A model generated the notes under the pieces. The model was not told where the DNA came from, did no database searches, and saw nothing but the letters and a program-made list of their open reading frames with translations. A stretch of DNA of 64,000 bases from Enteractinococcus coprophilus (GTDB lineage: Bacteria > Actinomycetota > Actinomycetes > Actinomycetales > Micrococcaceae). The DNA lies in NCBI RefSeq assembly GCF_006716305.1, contig NZ_VFOU01000001.1, positions 620,001 to 684,000 on the forward strand, in the 5' to 3' direction. Numbering within the stretch: position 1 is the first letter of the stretch; every line of letters begins with the position of its first letter. A program made the translations under genes and the position numbers. Positions 1 through 8,588 of the stretch are shown here, piece after piece.

Positions 1-2
1 AG

Positions 3-620
3 GTGTTTCTGCTGATGACCGGGTTGTGGTTGCTGACCAACAGCACGGTGCTGCTACTCACCGCACGGCTGGCAACTGATGCCGGCCTGTCGGACACGCG
101 AGTCTCTGTGACGATTGGCATCGCCACGATTGCCCAGGCACTGGTTATGGCACTGGCGGGGCATCTATCCACCTACATCGGGCGACAAAAACTCTTCGTT
201 ATCTGGGGGCTAAGCGCCGTGCTGGTGGCTCCGTTCATCTGGCGGCTGGCGGTGACATCATCGTCATTGAGCCAGGCAATCTTGTGTACAGCGGTGCTTC
301 AGGTGATCACGGTCGCCGCCTACGGTCCTGTATCGGCGTACCTTTCCGAGCGGTTCCCCACCGAGGTGCGCTCCACCGGCTATGGCATGGGCTATAGCCT
401 ATCCCTGGTGCTTCCGGCGTTATATCCGTTCTATCTACCGTTGATTGAACCGGTGCTGGGACGACACGGTTCAGTCATGGCGATGGTTGCGCTGGGCGGC
501 GCCCTGGTAATTGTTGGTGCTCTACTTGGCCCGCGCTTAACGCCCCGAGAGATCGATCAGCAACTGGACGTCGTGGCCGCGACCTTGGCAACCGACCGAT
601 ACAAGGGCGGTAGGCTATGA
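3..620 (+). CDS. MFS transporter, C-terminal part (5' end outside window)
   Basis: This is the C-terminal half of a major facilitator superfamily transporter of the metabolite:H+ symporter type. About 205 residues are visible with roughly six hydrophobic segments; the true start lies upstream of the window. The motif YLSERFPTEVRSTGYG (near residues 113-128) is typical of the loop between helices 10 and 11 in MHS and sugar-porter members. Its stop codon overlaps the thiM start by four bases, so it is probably cotranscribed with thiM-thiE. That context suggests, but does not prove, that it imports a thiamine precursor such as hydroxyethylthiazole or a related compound. Confidence 0.8.
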   Translation: MFLLMTGLWLLTNSTVLLLTARLATDAGLSDTRVSVTIGIATIAQALVMALAGHLSTYIGRQKLFVIWGLSAVLVAPFIWRLAVTSSSLSQAILCTAVLQVITVAAYGPVSAYLSERFPTEVRSTGYGMGYSLSLVLPALYPFYLPLIEPVLGRHGSVMAMVALGGALVIVGALLGPRLTPREIDQQLDVVAATLATDRYKGGRL

Positions 621-1390
621 GCCCTGATCCTGACGTGCAAGGCATCGCCAGTGTGCTGAATGCGGTGCGTGAGCAGCAGCCTGTGGTGCATTGCATCACC
701 GCGACCGTTTCGATGGGCATCGTGGCCGATGGGCTACTCGCCGCCGGTGCACGACCGATGATGACCGAGACCATGCACGAAGCACCCGTCCTGACGACCG
801 CCGCCGATGCGTTATTGGTCAACCTGGGCACTCTGAGCAGCGATGCGATGGAAGGTATTCCGGCAACCGTGGAGGCCGCGGTTGCTGCCGGGCACCCGTG
901 GGTTCTTGATCCCACGGCCATCGGGATAGCTCCGGTCCGGACGCCGCTGGCTCGCACCCTGTTGGCTTCTCGCCCAACGGTGGTGCGCGGCAACGCCTCA
1001 GAAATATTGGCCCTGGCCGACGCTGGGCCGGGCGGACGGGGTGCTGACTCACGTGCCACCCCGGACATGGCCCGGGATGCGGCTGTGACGATCACCGACC
1101 GCACCGGTGGTGCTGTGGCAGTGTCCGGTGCGGTGGATTTGATTGTCGACGGGTCCCAGCAGCGTCGAGTGCACCGCGGAACCCGAATGCTCACCCGGGT
1201 GACCGGTACCGGGTGCTTACTGGGTGCGCTGACTGCGGCGTGTGCTGCGGTGAGTCCAGACCGGTTCCTGGCGGCCGTGGCTGCCACCACGTGGCTCACC
1301 CTGGCCGGCGAAATCGCACTCGAGCGTGCCGCAGGTCCCGGATCCTTTCGGTTACATGTACTTGATGCGTTAGATGAGGTTGGACAATGA
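617..1390 (+). CDS. thiM: hydroxyethylthiazole kinase
   Basis: The product phosphorylates 4-methyl-5-(2-hydroxyethyl)thiazole, the thiazole salvage step of thiamine synthesis in the cytoplasm. It has 257 residues, normal for ThiM. The N-terminal VHCITATVSMG segment matches the substrate region, and TGTGCLLGAL near residues 196-205 carries the conserved cysteine (about 200) next to the ATP-binding anion hole. The canonical ITN in the first motif reads ITA here, a small departure. It overlaps the upstream transporter (ATGA) and the downstream thiE by four bases each, so the three genes form one tightly coupled transcription unit. No TPP riboswitch is visible because the operon starts outside the window. 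Confidence 0.93.
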   Translation: MSPDPDVQGIASVLNAVREQQPVVHCITATVSMGIVADGLLAAGARPMMTETMHEAPVLTTAADALLVNLGTLSSDAMEGIPATVEAAVAAGHPWVLDPTAIGIAPVRTPLARTLLASRPTVVRGNASEILALADAGPGGRGADSRATPDMARDAAVTITDRTGGAVAVSGAVDLIVDGSQQRRVHRGTRMLTRVTGTGCLLGALTAACAAVSPDRFLAAVAATTWLTLAGEIALERAAGPGSFRLHVLDALDEVGQ

Positions 1391-2055
1391 ACCTAGAGTT
1401 CCGGTGCTATCTGGTCACTTCCGGTACCGATCGAAGTACAGTTGATACTGCAGCACAGGCAGCTCGCGCTGGCGCCGGGATGGTTCAGGTCCGGGCCAAA
1501 AAAACGTCCGCAGCCCAGTTGCTCCAGCTGACCGTGGCTGTCGCCGAGGCGGTGGCTGAGGCAAATCCGCAGACCCGTGTAGTGGTCAATGATCGTGTCG
1601 ACATCGCCATGGCGGCCCGACAGCGCGGTGCCGCTGTGCACGGGGTACACCTTGGTCAAGAAGACCTACCGGTCACCGATGCTCGCACCCTGCTGGGCGG
1701 CGAGGCAATCATCGGGTTGTCCGCCGGGACCCTAGAGCAGGTTCGACAGGCAGATCAGTATCGTAAAATCATCGACTACCTAGGAGTGGGGCCTTTTCGA
1801 CCCACTCCGACCAAAGACTCGGGGCGTGAACCCCTGGGCCTGACCGGCTATCCAAGAATCGTAACAGCGACACAGCTGCCGGTCATAGCCATTGGGGATG
1901 TCACACCGCAAGATATTGGTGAGCTCGCCGGAACCGGCATCGCCGGGGTGGCTTTAGTTCGTTCGATCATGCAGGCGGCGCAGCCCGGCCGTGTGGTGCA
2001 CGATGTTTTAGCGGCATGGCCACCGGAGAGGCCTGGCTCCAGTCGACAATCTTGA
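1387..2055 (+). CDS. thiE: thiamine phosphate synthase
   Basis: This enzyme condenses hydroxymethylpyrimidine diphosphate with thiazole phosphate to give thiamine monophosphate. It has 222 residues and a TIM-barrel fold typical of ThiE. The motifs VQVRAKK (33-39), VNDR (67-70), HLGQEDL (88-94) and GVGPFRPTPTK (133-143) are the diphosphate and substrate loops of the family. The ATG overlaps the end of thiM by four bases. With ThiM directly upstream and no thiC, thiD or thiG in sight, the locus looks like a salvage module; other thiamine genes may lie elsewhere. Confidence 0.93.
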   Translation: MNLEFRCYLVTSGTDRSTVDTAAQAARAGAGMVQVRAKKTSAAQLLQLTVAVAEAVAEANPQTRVVVNDRVDIAMAARQRGAAVHGVHLGQEDLPVTDARTLLGGEAIIGLSAGTLEQVRQADQYRKIIDYLGVGPFRPTPTKDSGREPLGLTGYPRIVTATQLPVIAIGDVTPQDIGELAGTGIAGVALVRSIMQAAQPGRVVHDVLAAWPPERPGSSRQS

Positions 2056-2138
2056 CGGACCTCCCTGGGTATTCTCGCGCGAGGTATTCAAGAGTGTTGT
2101 AGAACGTCAGCACGCTGGCCGACAGGGAGCGCGGAGGA

Positions 2139-3092
2139 CTAGCGAGGACCGATGGCAGTGTGCTGGGCATGTTCTTGGTCAGCCCAGGCCATAATAGCCT
2201 CGTGGGCCTCGCCCCTGGCGTCGAGCTGTTCGAAGTCGTTTTCCACTAACACCACCGAGACGGGACCCCATGGATAATCCATCGTGGTCCAGGTAATCCC
2301 CGGTTGATTGAAGGCTGGACGACGCTGGCACACGCCGGCCGGGATTAATGTTGCGTTGCCGGATTTTAGGCACAGTGCGGCCATGATATCCACATGATCG
2401 ACGACGCGCGTGTTACGCGGCATCAGGTCTTCGAGCAACGGTCCGGTCACCCCGGAGTGGTCTGTAAAGACCGGGTCATCCATCAATAAAAACGTTCTGG
2501 TAGTGAAGTAGTGTCGCAGCGCATCAACCGAGGGCTCAGCGACGCCGTCGTCAGTTGTCGGGTGCACGAGCGCTAAGGGTTCAGACCACAGGAGGGTTTC
2601 GTGATTGCCCCACGATTTTGAAATCCCATCCGAGTAGGTCACCCCTCGTGTACAAATCCCGTGGGCTACCATCGAATGCAGTTTGGCCGAATTGGTGACC
2701 CTCAAATGGGCCTCCGGGATGTGATCCAACGCTGCAATCAACCTGGTGGTTCCCGCACCGACCAACCACTCATCAACCCCGACCGTCTCAGACATCGCGT
2801 GGGCATCCATAATGCTGCTGACGCCGCTGTGGGTGAGTGCTTCCTGAGTCATCCGTTTGGCGGTCTGGAGCCGGAATAAATACTCGGCGATCGTTGGCAG
2901 AATATGCCGACCCTCCGGTGTGAGATCGACACCCTTCCAGCTGCGCAGTAAGACTGGGAACCCGAGTTCTTGCTCAATGCGTTTGATCCGCAGACTCACC
3001 GTGGGTTGGGTGGCGTAGAGCTCTTGCGCGGCGCGAGAAATACTGCGATGTCTTGCTACAGCAAGAAAAGTCCGCATAGATTCGATATCCAC
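2139..3092 (-). CDS. LysR family transcriptional regulator
   Basis: This is a LysR-type regulator of 317 residues. The N-terminal 60 residues form the winged helix-turn-helix (FLAVARHRSISRAAQELYATQPTVSLRIKRIE region), followed by a linker helix and a periplasmic-binding-like effector domain that is less conserved. It lies on the same strand 111 bases downstream of the isochorismatase-like hydrolase and faces the convergent thiE. LysR proteins usually control neighbouring or divergent genes, so the hydrolase and the divergent aspartate dehydrogenase are candidate targets. The effector is unknown. Confidence 0.88.
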   Translation of the reverse strand: MDIESMRTFLAVARHRSISRAAQELYATQPTVSLRIKRIEQELGFPVLLRSWKGVDLTPEGRHILPTIAEYLFRLQTAKRMTQEALTHSGVSSIMDAHAMSETVGVDEWLVGAGTTRLIAALDHIPEAHLRVTNSAKLHSMVAHGICTRGVTYSDGISKSWGNHETLLWSEPLALVHPTTDDGVAEPSVDALRHYFTTRTFLLMDDPVFTDHSGVTGPLLEDLMPRNTRVVDHVDIMAALCLKSGNATLIPAGVCQRRPAFNQPGITWTTMDYPWGPVSVVLVENDFEQLDARGEAHEAIMAWADQEHAQHTAIGPR

Positions 3093-3203
3093 TGGCGTGG
3101 GCTCCTGAGGTTCAACCGTTACTGCAACGCTCTGCCTCTATGCCGCTGCGAGTGGACACAATATGGCAGGAGAAGTGCTTGACGCGCGACCCACCGGGCA
3201 TGC

Positions 3204-3812
3204 CTAGACCAGCGTGCCTGCGAAAGCTTGCAAAATTTGTTCATTCGATAATACTCGTCCAAAATACGTGTCGATCGTGTTCAGGGTGGTTTCCTGGGCG
3301 GTGTCACAGGCTCCTGCGGTGGCGTCCCTAGCGAAGACGACCTTGAAGTCGCGCATAAAAGCACTGCGCGCGGTGGAGTCACAGCTCACTTCCGTAAGCG
3401 TTCCGGTAATCACGACGGTGTCGACCATCCGGTAACCCCGCCGCGTGTGTAACAACACCTCAAGGTTCGTGTTGTAAAACGCGTCGTACCGATGCTTTTT
3501 CACCACGTGATCGGTCGGTTGAGGACCCAGCTGTGGCACGATTTCAACCCCGTCAGTCCCGTCACGCATGCCCTCGGTGAGGAGGCGCGTGTTTTGACTA
3601 GTTTCTAACGGGGAGACGTTGAACTGGTCATATAAAACATGCTGGGTGTAGATGATCGGTACGTTCGCCGCACGCGCGCCGTCGACGAGTTCGCGCATCT
3701 GCGGCAACCGACGCCGTGCCATCGGCACTTCCATCGGGCGGCCGTCTTCTACAATATCCCGTTGCATATCCATGACTAAAAGGGCGCTTGAATTCACGTC
3801 AAACTGCCACAT
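3204..3812 (-). CDS. isochorismatase-like cysteine hydrolase
   Basis: This belongs to the cysteine hydrolase (isochorismatase/nicotinamidase/ureidoglycine) superfamily. With the chosen start it has 202 residues. The probable catalytic triad is visible: Asp in MDMQRD (about 15), Lys in VKKHRYDAF (about 106) and Cys in LTEVSCDSTAR (about 144). I chose the ATG at 3812 because GAGGAGGA lies a normal distance upstream; an in-frame start 24 bases earlier has no such site. Substrate cannot be read from sequence. It is divergent from aspartate dehydrogenase and followed by a LysR gene, which suggests a small inducible catabolic unit. Confidence 0.85.
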   Translation of the reverse strand: MWQFDVNSSALLVMDMQRDIVEDGRPMEVPMARRRLPQMRELVDGARAANVPIIYTQHVLYDQFNVSPLETSQNTRLLTEGMRDGTDGVEIVPQLGPQPTDHVVKKHRYDAFYNTNLEVLLHTRRGYRMVDTVVITGTLTEVSCDSTARSAFMRDFKVVFARDATAGACDTAQETTLNTIDTYFGRVLSNEQILQAFAGTLV

Positions 3813-3928
3813 ACTGGGGTCCTCCTCAACCAACACGTCGTAGTCTAGGTGAGATCCGCGTCACTAGGGTATAAGGATTATTGATACCTTCCGCTCACAT
3901 CAGTGCGGGATTCACTACAGTTGATGCC

Positions 3929-4708
3929 ATGAAGATTTTGCTCCTGGGCTTCGGATCCATTGGTCGTCATATCGTGCGCCTATTAGATTATGACTTCACC
4001 GCCATGGTCCGCGACGTTGCCGCCCACCGCGAGCGCGGAACCATGGGGGTCAAACTTATCACCGCAGAACAGTTCGACGACGCCGTGACCAACGCTGATC
4101 TGGTGGTCGAAGCCGCTGGAGTAGCAGTCGCGAAGCAGTTCCTACCGCGCGTACACAAACCTTTTGTGCTCACCTCGGTCGGTGCGCTGGCGGATCCGGA
4201 GGTTGCCGAAGCGCTGATGACGCCGCACCTGCACGTGACCAACGGTGCCATCGGTGGGTTTGATGTGCTCGAGGCCGTGGCTGACCAGTTGGATCAGGTG
4301 TCTATTACGACGTCGAAGGATCCCACCGGGCTGATTCAGCCGTGGATGTCGGAAGCCGAAGCCACCCGGTTAGAAAAACTCACGGAACCCGAGGTGCTGT
4401 TTTCCGGAAATCCCATTGCTGCGATCGAAAAGTTCCCGGGCAATGTGAACGTCTCGGTCGCGCTGGCCTATGCGACCCGCGGCGCCAAACCCCTGGCCGA
4501 GGCTCTGCAGCGCGTCCAGGTCACATTGGTTGCCGATCCACAACACCCCGAATCGGCCCACGTGATCGAAGCATCTGGGGCCGCCGGACGTTTCCGATTC
4601 GAATTCGCTGCCTCCCCCAGCCCAATCAATCCGGCTACCTCGGGCACCACCGCATTGTCATTGGCTGCCACGATTCGTCGCATTGCACCGTATGTTCGTC
4701 GCGGCTAA
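3929..4708 (+). CDS. nadX: L-aspartate dehydrogenase (DUF108 family)
   Basis: The protein resembles L-aspartate dehydrogenase, which oxidises aspartate to iminoaspartate/oxaloacetate with NAD(P) and can feed NAD synthesis. The Rossmann motif GFGSIGRH begins at residue 7, and the HVTNGAIGGFDVLEA and FPGNVNVSVALAYAT stretches are the family's active-site segments. I use the ATG at 3929 because the Rossmann strand begins immediately after it; a longer frame from a TTG at 3881 adds 16 unrelated residues. It is divergent from the isochorismatase-like hydrolase. Whether it serves NAD synthesis or aspartate catabolism is unclear, since no nadA or nadC is nearby. Confidence 0.82.
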   Translation: MKILLLGFGSIGRHIVRLLDYDFTAMVRDVAAHRERGTMGVKLITAEQFDDAVTNADLVVEAAGVAVAKQFLPRVHKPFVLTSVGALADPEVAEALMTPHLHVTNGAIGGFDVLEAVADQLDQVSITTSKDPTGLIQPWMSEAEATRLEKLTEPEVLFSGNPIAAIEKFPGNVNVSVALAYATRGAKPLAEALQRVQVTLVADPQHPESAHVIEASGAAGRFRFEFAASPSPINPATSGTTALSLAATIRRIAPYVRRG

Positions 4709-4744
4709 CCGCTTCCTGCCCGGGGATCAGCCACCACATTTAGA

Positions 4745-5881
4745 ATGGGAAGCGTGGACCACCTAACGCCAACACTCGAGCATCGCGCCGCCTCCGAGCC
4801 CGACGGGGCGCGGAAATCTGCGGCCCGGACAGCATCCCGGGCGATCTGGGTTTCGATCAGTTTCACGGTGGCGGCTATCGTGGTTGGTTTCATCGCCTTT
4901 TCGGGCAGACTCACGCCGTTAGCGGGAGGCTACTCGGTGGGCACCGTGGCCGGAGTGACCACCGGGATTGCCGCCGGAACCTCGGCCCTGATCGGGTTGA
5001 TCATCGCCACCGAATCACCGCGCGGCGCCCTGGGGTGGATGCGCCGTCGGTTTTGGGGATGGTGGTTGATCGATCTGATCGGCATCTTCATTCTCCACGC
5101 CGCGATCGCCACCATGGCGGTGTTGAGTGTCTTCCGGCTCTTCCAGCAGGCGTTCCAAGGGCTCATCGTCGATGCCATAGCGGCCACCATTATGTTGTGT
5201 TTGGTGTGTGCCGCGACGGCCTATTTTGGTTTCAGCTCGGCCTCACGGGCCTCGTCGTCGTCGATTTCAACCCTGCTGGCCTTATTCATGGCCGCAGGCG
5301 TCTTAGCGTCCATGCTGTTAGCCGAGAACCCCTACTGGTGGCACCAGTTCTTCTCGGAACTGGGCACCGGGCAAGCCGGAGTGTTGTCGTTTTGGACCTT
5401 CAACACCACGATCACCGTCTCAGGCATCGTCTTGACGACCCTGGCGAATTTCATCAGCCAGGACCTGTCGGCTTGGGCCGCACACCGCCACCGCCAGGGC
5501 AAGCGTCGTGCCCTAGTCCCAGTATTAAGAAGCGGCATGATCGTGATGGGTATCTGCCTGATCGGGTTGTCCTGGATCACGATCCACATCAGCGACCCGA
5601 TCCACACCGGTTTCGTGCAAGTCCTAGCGGTGACGTTCGGGATCATGTTGCTCAGCGTGCCAATCTGGTTACCCGGTGCCCCGGCAGCGATGTATGTCAT
5701 CAGCTACCTGATGCTCGGCGTGGGTATTTTTGCAGTGGCCCTGTGGGATCCACTGGGCTACTACAACCTCACCGCACTTGAGCTGGCCTTCGCCGGGATT
5801 ATTTTTGCCTGGCTGGTCGTGTTGATTCGCACCCTCGACGCCATGATCTCCGACGCGACAGCCTCAGGGAGCATCAGATGA
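4745..5881 (+). CDS. multi-pass membrane protein of unknown function
   Basis: This 378-residue protein is strongly hydrophobic, with about nine to ten predicted membrane segments starting near residue 36, after a polar N-terminus rich in Glu, Arg and Ala. No catalytic motif was recognised. Its stop overlaps the start of the DUF2236 gene by four bases (ATGA), so the two are translationally coupled and may act together. It follows aspartate dehydrogenase by 36 bases and could be part of the same transcript. Confidence 0.75.
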   Translation: MGSVDHLTPTLEHRAASEPDGARKSAARTASRAIWVSISFTVAAIVVGFIAFSGRLTPLAGGYSVGTVAGVTTGIAAGTSALIGLIIATESPRGALGWMRRRFWGWWLIDLIGIFILHAAIATMAVLSVFRLFQQAFQGLIVDAIAATIMLCLVCAATAYFGFSSASRASSSSISTLLALFMAAGVLASMLLAENPYWWHQFFSELGTGQAGVLSFWTFNTTITVSGIVLTTLANFISQDLSAWAAHRHRQGKRRALVPVLRSGMIVMGICLIGLSWITIHISDPIHTGFVQVLAVTFGIMLLSVPIWLPGAPAAMYVISYLMLGVGIFAVALWDPLGYYNLTALELAFAGIIFAWLVVLIRTLDAMISDATASGSIR

Positions 5882-6672
5882 CAGCGAGCTCCCCGCGCAC
5901 CAACGTCCAGCTTGCCCGCGAAGGCATCATCCTCGCCGGGGCCGGGGCGGCCATTGGCCTGCAGGTGGCCCACCGCTCGGTGGCCGCAGGGGTTCAGCAG
6001 CACTCCAATTTCACTGCCGACCCGCTGGGCAGGCTGCGCCGTACGCTGCAGTATATTTTCGCTGTCGTCCTGCCCGAAGCCCAACCCGCCCGTGGCACCG
6101 TCATCGACTGGGTCGCACGCGCCCACGTACCGGTCGAGGGCGTCGTGGACGGCGCACCATACAGTGCCGCCGATCCGCAGACCCAACGCTGGGTGACCGC
6201 CACCCTGTATTGGACCGCCGAACAGATCCGCTGGCGCATCTGGGGCGAGCGGCTTGCTGCCGACGACGCCGAGCAAATCTACCGCAGCTACGCGGTGTTA
6301 GGCACCGCGTTGGGCATGCCCGAAGCCTCCTGGCCTGAAGACCGCGCATCGTTCCAACGATATTGGGACCAACAGATGTCCACCCTTCAAGTCACCGCGG
6401 TCGGCCGACAGATCATGACCGACCTCTTTGCCGCCCACAGCGTTCCGACATGGCTACGCGCCGCCATGCCCCTGGCCCGGTTCCTAACCGCCGGGCTATT
6501 GCCCGCTGATATTCGGTGCCAACTGGGCTGGGACTGGGACGGCGCGAAGTCTATTCGGGAAGATCGGCTGTGGCGCATCCTTCGGTACGCCTATCCCCGA
6601 CTACCTACCGGCATTCGGTATGCACCGGCTCGGATCGTCGTGGCCGGACTGCCCGCAGTGTCTCGCGATTAG
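5878..6672 (+). CDS. DUF2236 (MpaB/latex-clearing-like) oxygenase family protein
   Basis: The 264-residue product matches the DUF2236 family, which includes heme-dependent latex-clearing oxygenases and MpaB-like enzymes. The diagnostic segment REGIILAGAGAAIGLQVAH is near residues 14-32, followed by ADPLGRLRRTLQY. The usual AHP before VAAGV reads AHR here. It starts within the stop codon of the membrane protein gene. The stop codons of this gene and of the convergent LysM gene share bases 6670-6671, so there is no spacer between them. Substrate is unknown; the family assignment is solid but the reaction is not. Confidence 0.8.
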   Translation: MTASSPRTNVQLAREGIILAGAGAAIGLQVAHRSVAAGVQQHSNFTADPLGRLRRTLQYIFAVVLPEAQPARGTVIDWVARAHVPVEGVVDGAPYSAADPQTQRWVTATLYWTAEQIRWRIWGERLAADDAEQIYRSYAVLGTALGMPEASWPEDRASFQRYWDQQMSTLQVTAVGRQIMTDLFAAHSVPTWLRAAMPLARFLTAGLLPADIRCQLGWDWDGAKSIREDRLWRILRYAYPRLPTGIRYAPARIVVAGLPAVSRD

Positions 6673-7157
6673 GCGCGCGGCACTCGGACGATGTCGCCAA
6701 CGCTGATCACGTTGGGATTGGTGATCTTGGGGTTCGCGGCCAGGAGCCGGTGGTACAGATTCCCGTTGCCGTAGTGCTGCTTGGAGATACTCCAGAGCGT
6801 GTCACCGGATCTCACCACGTGCTCAAAGTAGTTGGTGTACCCGGGCACGATCTCGGCACCCAGAATCACCGGAACCACCACCCGATCGCGGGGCGAACCA
6901 TCCTTGGGCGACTCGTGGAAGACTTCGATGTAGGCCACGGCATGTTTGAACGCGGCCGAGGCAACCTTGGCGACAACCTGGAACTGGCCGTGCCCACCGG
7001 TGCCGTCACCGGCCATGAAATGCCCTTCGACCTCGTCGTGGCCCTCGCTGATCCGGTAGTTATAACTAGCCTCAAACGCGCCACCGGCCGTCCCGGCGAT
7101 CATGATGTTGTTGCTGACGATATCGTAGGGCTGGGGCTGTTGAACATTGATGCTCAC
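6669..7157 (-). CDS. Gmad2 immunoglobulin-like domain plus LysM protein
   Basis: This 162-residue protein has an N-terminal beta-rich domain (about 1-105) that fits the Gmad2 immunoglobulin-like family, and a C-terminal LysM motif (about 113-161) with HVVRSGDTLWSISKQHYG and the terminal GDIVRVPRA. No signal peptide is visible, so it is either cytoplasmic, like the E. coli BON-LysM protein Kbp, or exported by another route. The start is a GTG preceded by a strong AGGAGG. It is convergent with and overlaps the DUF2236 gene. Its role is unknown; LysM suggests peptidoglycan or another glycan or ion-dependent ligand. Confidence 0.8.
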   Translation of the reverse strand: MSINVQQPQPYDIVSNNIMIAGTAGGAFEASYNYRISEGHDEVEGHFMAGDGTGGHGQFQVVAKVASAAFKHAVAYIEVFHESPKDGSPRDRVVVPVILGAEIVPGYTNYFEHVVRSGDTLWSISKQHYGNGNLYHRLLAANPKITNPNVISVGDIVRVPRA

Positions 7158-7302
7158 GATGATCCTCCTGCACTGCTGTGGGAGTGTTTTCCATGGCCTA
7201 AGACCACAGCCACCGCCGTTGAATCGCCACGATAAAACCTACTCACGTCGGTCCCTGAGCGATACGATAAACACACCGGCTCACACACCAAAAGGACAGG
7301 CT

Positions 7303-7605
7303 ATGACGCTTCGACATATTGTTAACTGGAAACTCAACGGGGAGACTTTTGCTGCCCGCAATGGTCAAGCCGCAAAAATTGCTGAAGCGTTAGAGGCTCT
7401 GCCAGCGCGCATTCCCGAAATTCGCGACCTCAAGGTCTACCGCAACGAATTGCATGAGGGCGCAAATTTTGACCTCATCCTGATCGCAGATTTCGACGAC
7501 GCCGAGGGGCTGGCTGTTTATGCAGACCACCCTGAGCATGTACCCGTCGTCGAGATGATCAAAGGCATGATTTCCGACCGCGTCGCCGTCGATTTCACGG
7601 TGTAG
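7303..7605 (+). CDS. Dabb (stress-responsive A/B barrel) domain protein
   Basis: This 100-residue protein is a single alpha/beta ferredoxin-like barrel of the Dabb family. The N-terminal LRHIVNWKL segment, the central DLKVYRNELHEGANFDLILIADF stretch and the YADHPEHVPVVEMIK segment are characteristic. The start was set at 7303, preceded by AAAGGACAGG; a longer frame runs upstream through a noncoding leader. Family members are small dimers, often stress-related or acting on small aromatic substrates, but no specific reaction can be inferred here. Confidence 0.85.
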   Translation: MTLRHIVNWKLNGETFAARNGQAAKIAEALEALPARIPEIRDLKVYRNELHEGANFDLILIADFDDAEGLAVYADHPEHVPVVEMIKGMISDRVAVDFTV

Positions 7606-7757
7606 CCCCGGTGCAAGGCACACCGCGCTCAAGACTACGCGTTCAATGAATACCAGGGTCTTGCCGCACCATGCCGGTGGTGTGTGAGTTAACATGATCT
7701 CAGGCTTAGACCTTCGACTCAGTAATGGGTCACTCACCTCGACGGAAAGGGCCCATC

Positions 7758-8489
7758 ATGGACTCTACACATACCCCGCCGTCTGCAGCGGAATCCCTGC
7801 ATGTGTTGTTAGCGAGCAATCACGAGATCGCAGAATTTCTCAATGAGCTGGCCAAACTTGCTGCTTTTGAAGTCATCGGCCCCACGGAGGGTTATTGTGC
7901 CATCCTGTTAAGCCGCAATAGACGCAAGACGGTGGTGGGACACAGTAGCCAGACCGCCAAGGATCTCGACGAAACCCAGGCGGGCTTTGATGAAGGTCCC
8001 TGTCTTGAAGCGCAACTGCAGCACAAAGTGATCCTGTCGCACGATGTGCGAGAGGAAGCGCGGTGGCCCAGATATATGGCTATGCTGCGGACTTCTGATA
8101 TTCGCAGCGTGGTGGCAGCACCGTTGTCACTCGGTGACACGGCGACCGCCGCCATGAATTTTTATGCATTGGAACCAGAGGCTTTTACCGCCGAAGATAT
8201 TGACGAGGCCCAGCAATTTGCTTCTTTGGCGTCGTTAGCGGTTTCGGTAGCCTTACGGATTGCGGATGCAGCCGAGGTCGCGGAAGATCGGCAACAGGCC
8301 ATGGAGTCTCGAACAGCCATTGATATTGCCATCGGGATCATCATGGCGCAACAAGGTTGCTCTCAGGAGGAGGCCTTTGACCTCCTCGCTCAGGTCTCCA
8401 GCGTCCGCAACGTGAAAGTTCGTGACCTGGCTGAAAATCTTGTCGCATCGGTAGGCAAAGGCACACCGAAGACCGCCTTTGATGCCTAA
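7758..8489 (+). CDS. GAF and ANTAR domain RNA-binding regulator
   Basis: The protein has 243 residues: a GAF sensor domain (about 20-165) and a C-terminal ANTAR domain (about 180-235) with the helical RTAIDIAIGIIMAQQGCS and DLLAQVSS segments. ANTAR domains bind paired hairpins in nascent RNA and cause antitermination. This two-domain form is common in Actinobacteria. I chose the ATG at 7758, preceded by GGAAAGG, over an upstream in-frame ATG. A strong hairpin follows 23 bases after the stop. No twin-hairpin ANTAR target was recognised in the window. Confidence 0.9.
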   Translation: MDSTHTPPSAAESLHVLLASNHEIAEFLNELAKLAAFEVIGPTEGYCAILLSRNRRKTVVGHSSQTAKDLDETQAGFDEGPCLEAQLQHKVILSHDVREEARWPRYMAMLRTSDIRSVVAAPLSLGDTATAAMNFYALEPEAFTAEDIDEAQQFASLASLAVSVALRIADAAEVAEDRQQAMESRTAIDIAIGIIMAQQGCSQEEAFDLLAQVSSVRNVKVRDLAENLVASVGKGTPKTAFDA

Positions 8490-8511
8490 CGGAGCTAGCT
8501 CGAGAACTCTT

Positions 8512-8567
8512 CGGGGCTGCCAAGCAATGCACCGTCATGCGACGGCCCGCACTGTTTGGCAGCCCCG
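8512..8567. terminator. bidirectional cruciform terminator
   Basis: A perfect 12-bp stem pairs 8512-8523 (CGGGGCTGCCAA) with 8556-8567, and its loop contains a second hairpin CCGTC-ATGC-GACGG at 8532-8545. It sits between two convergent genes, so it can stop transcripts from both sides. No long T-run follows. Confidence 0.75.
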
Positions 8568-8588
8568 GGATTACTGAAATGACAACGA

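Noticed and set aside
475-1299. 274-residue frame antisense to thiM
   Set aside because: It is the antisense shadow of a clear ThiM gene and has low-complexity Arg/Ser/Ala composition.
3-2055. TPP riboswitch for the thiamine genes
   Set aside because: The genes overlap end to end from the window edge, so any leader lies outside; no THI-box core is present inside.
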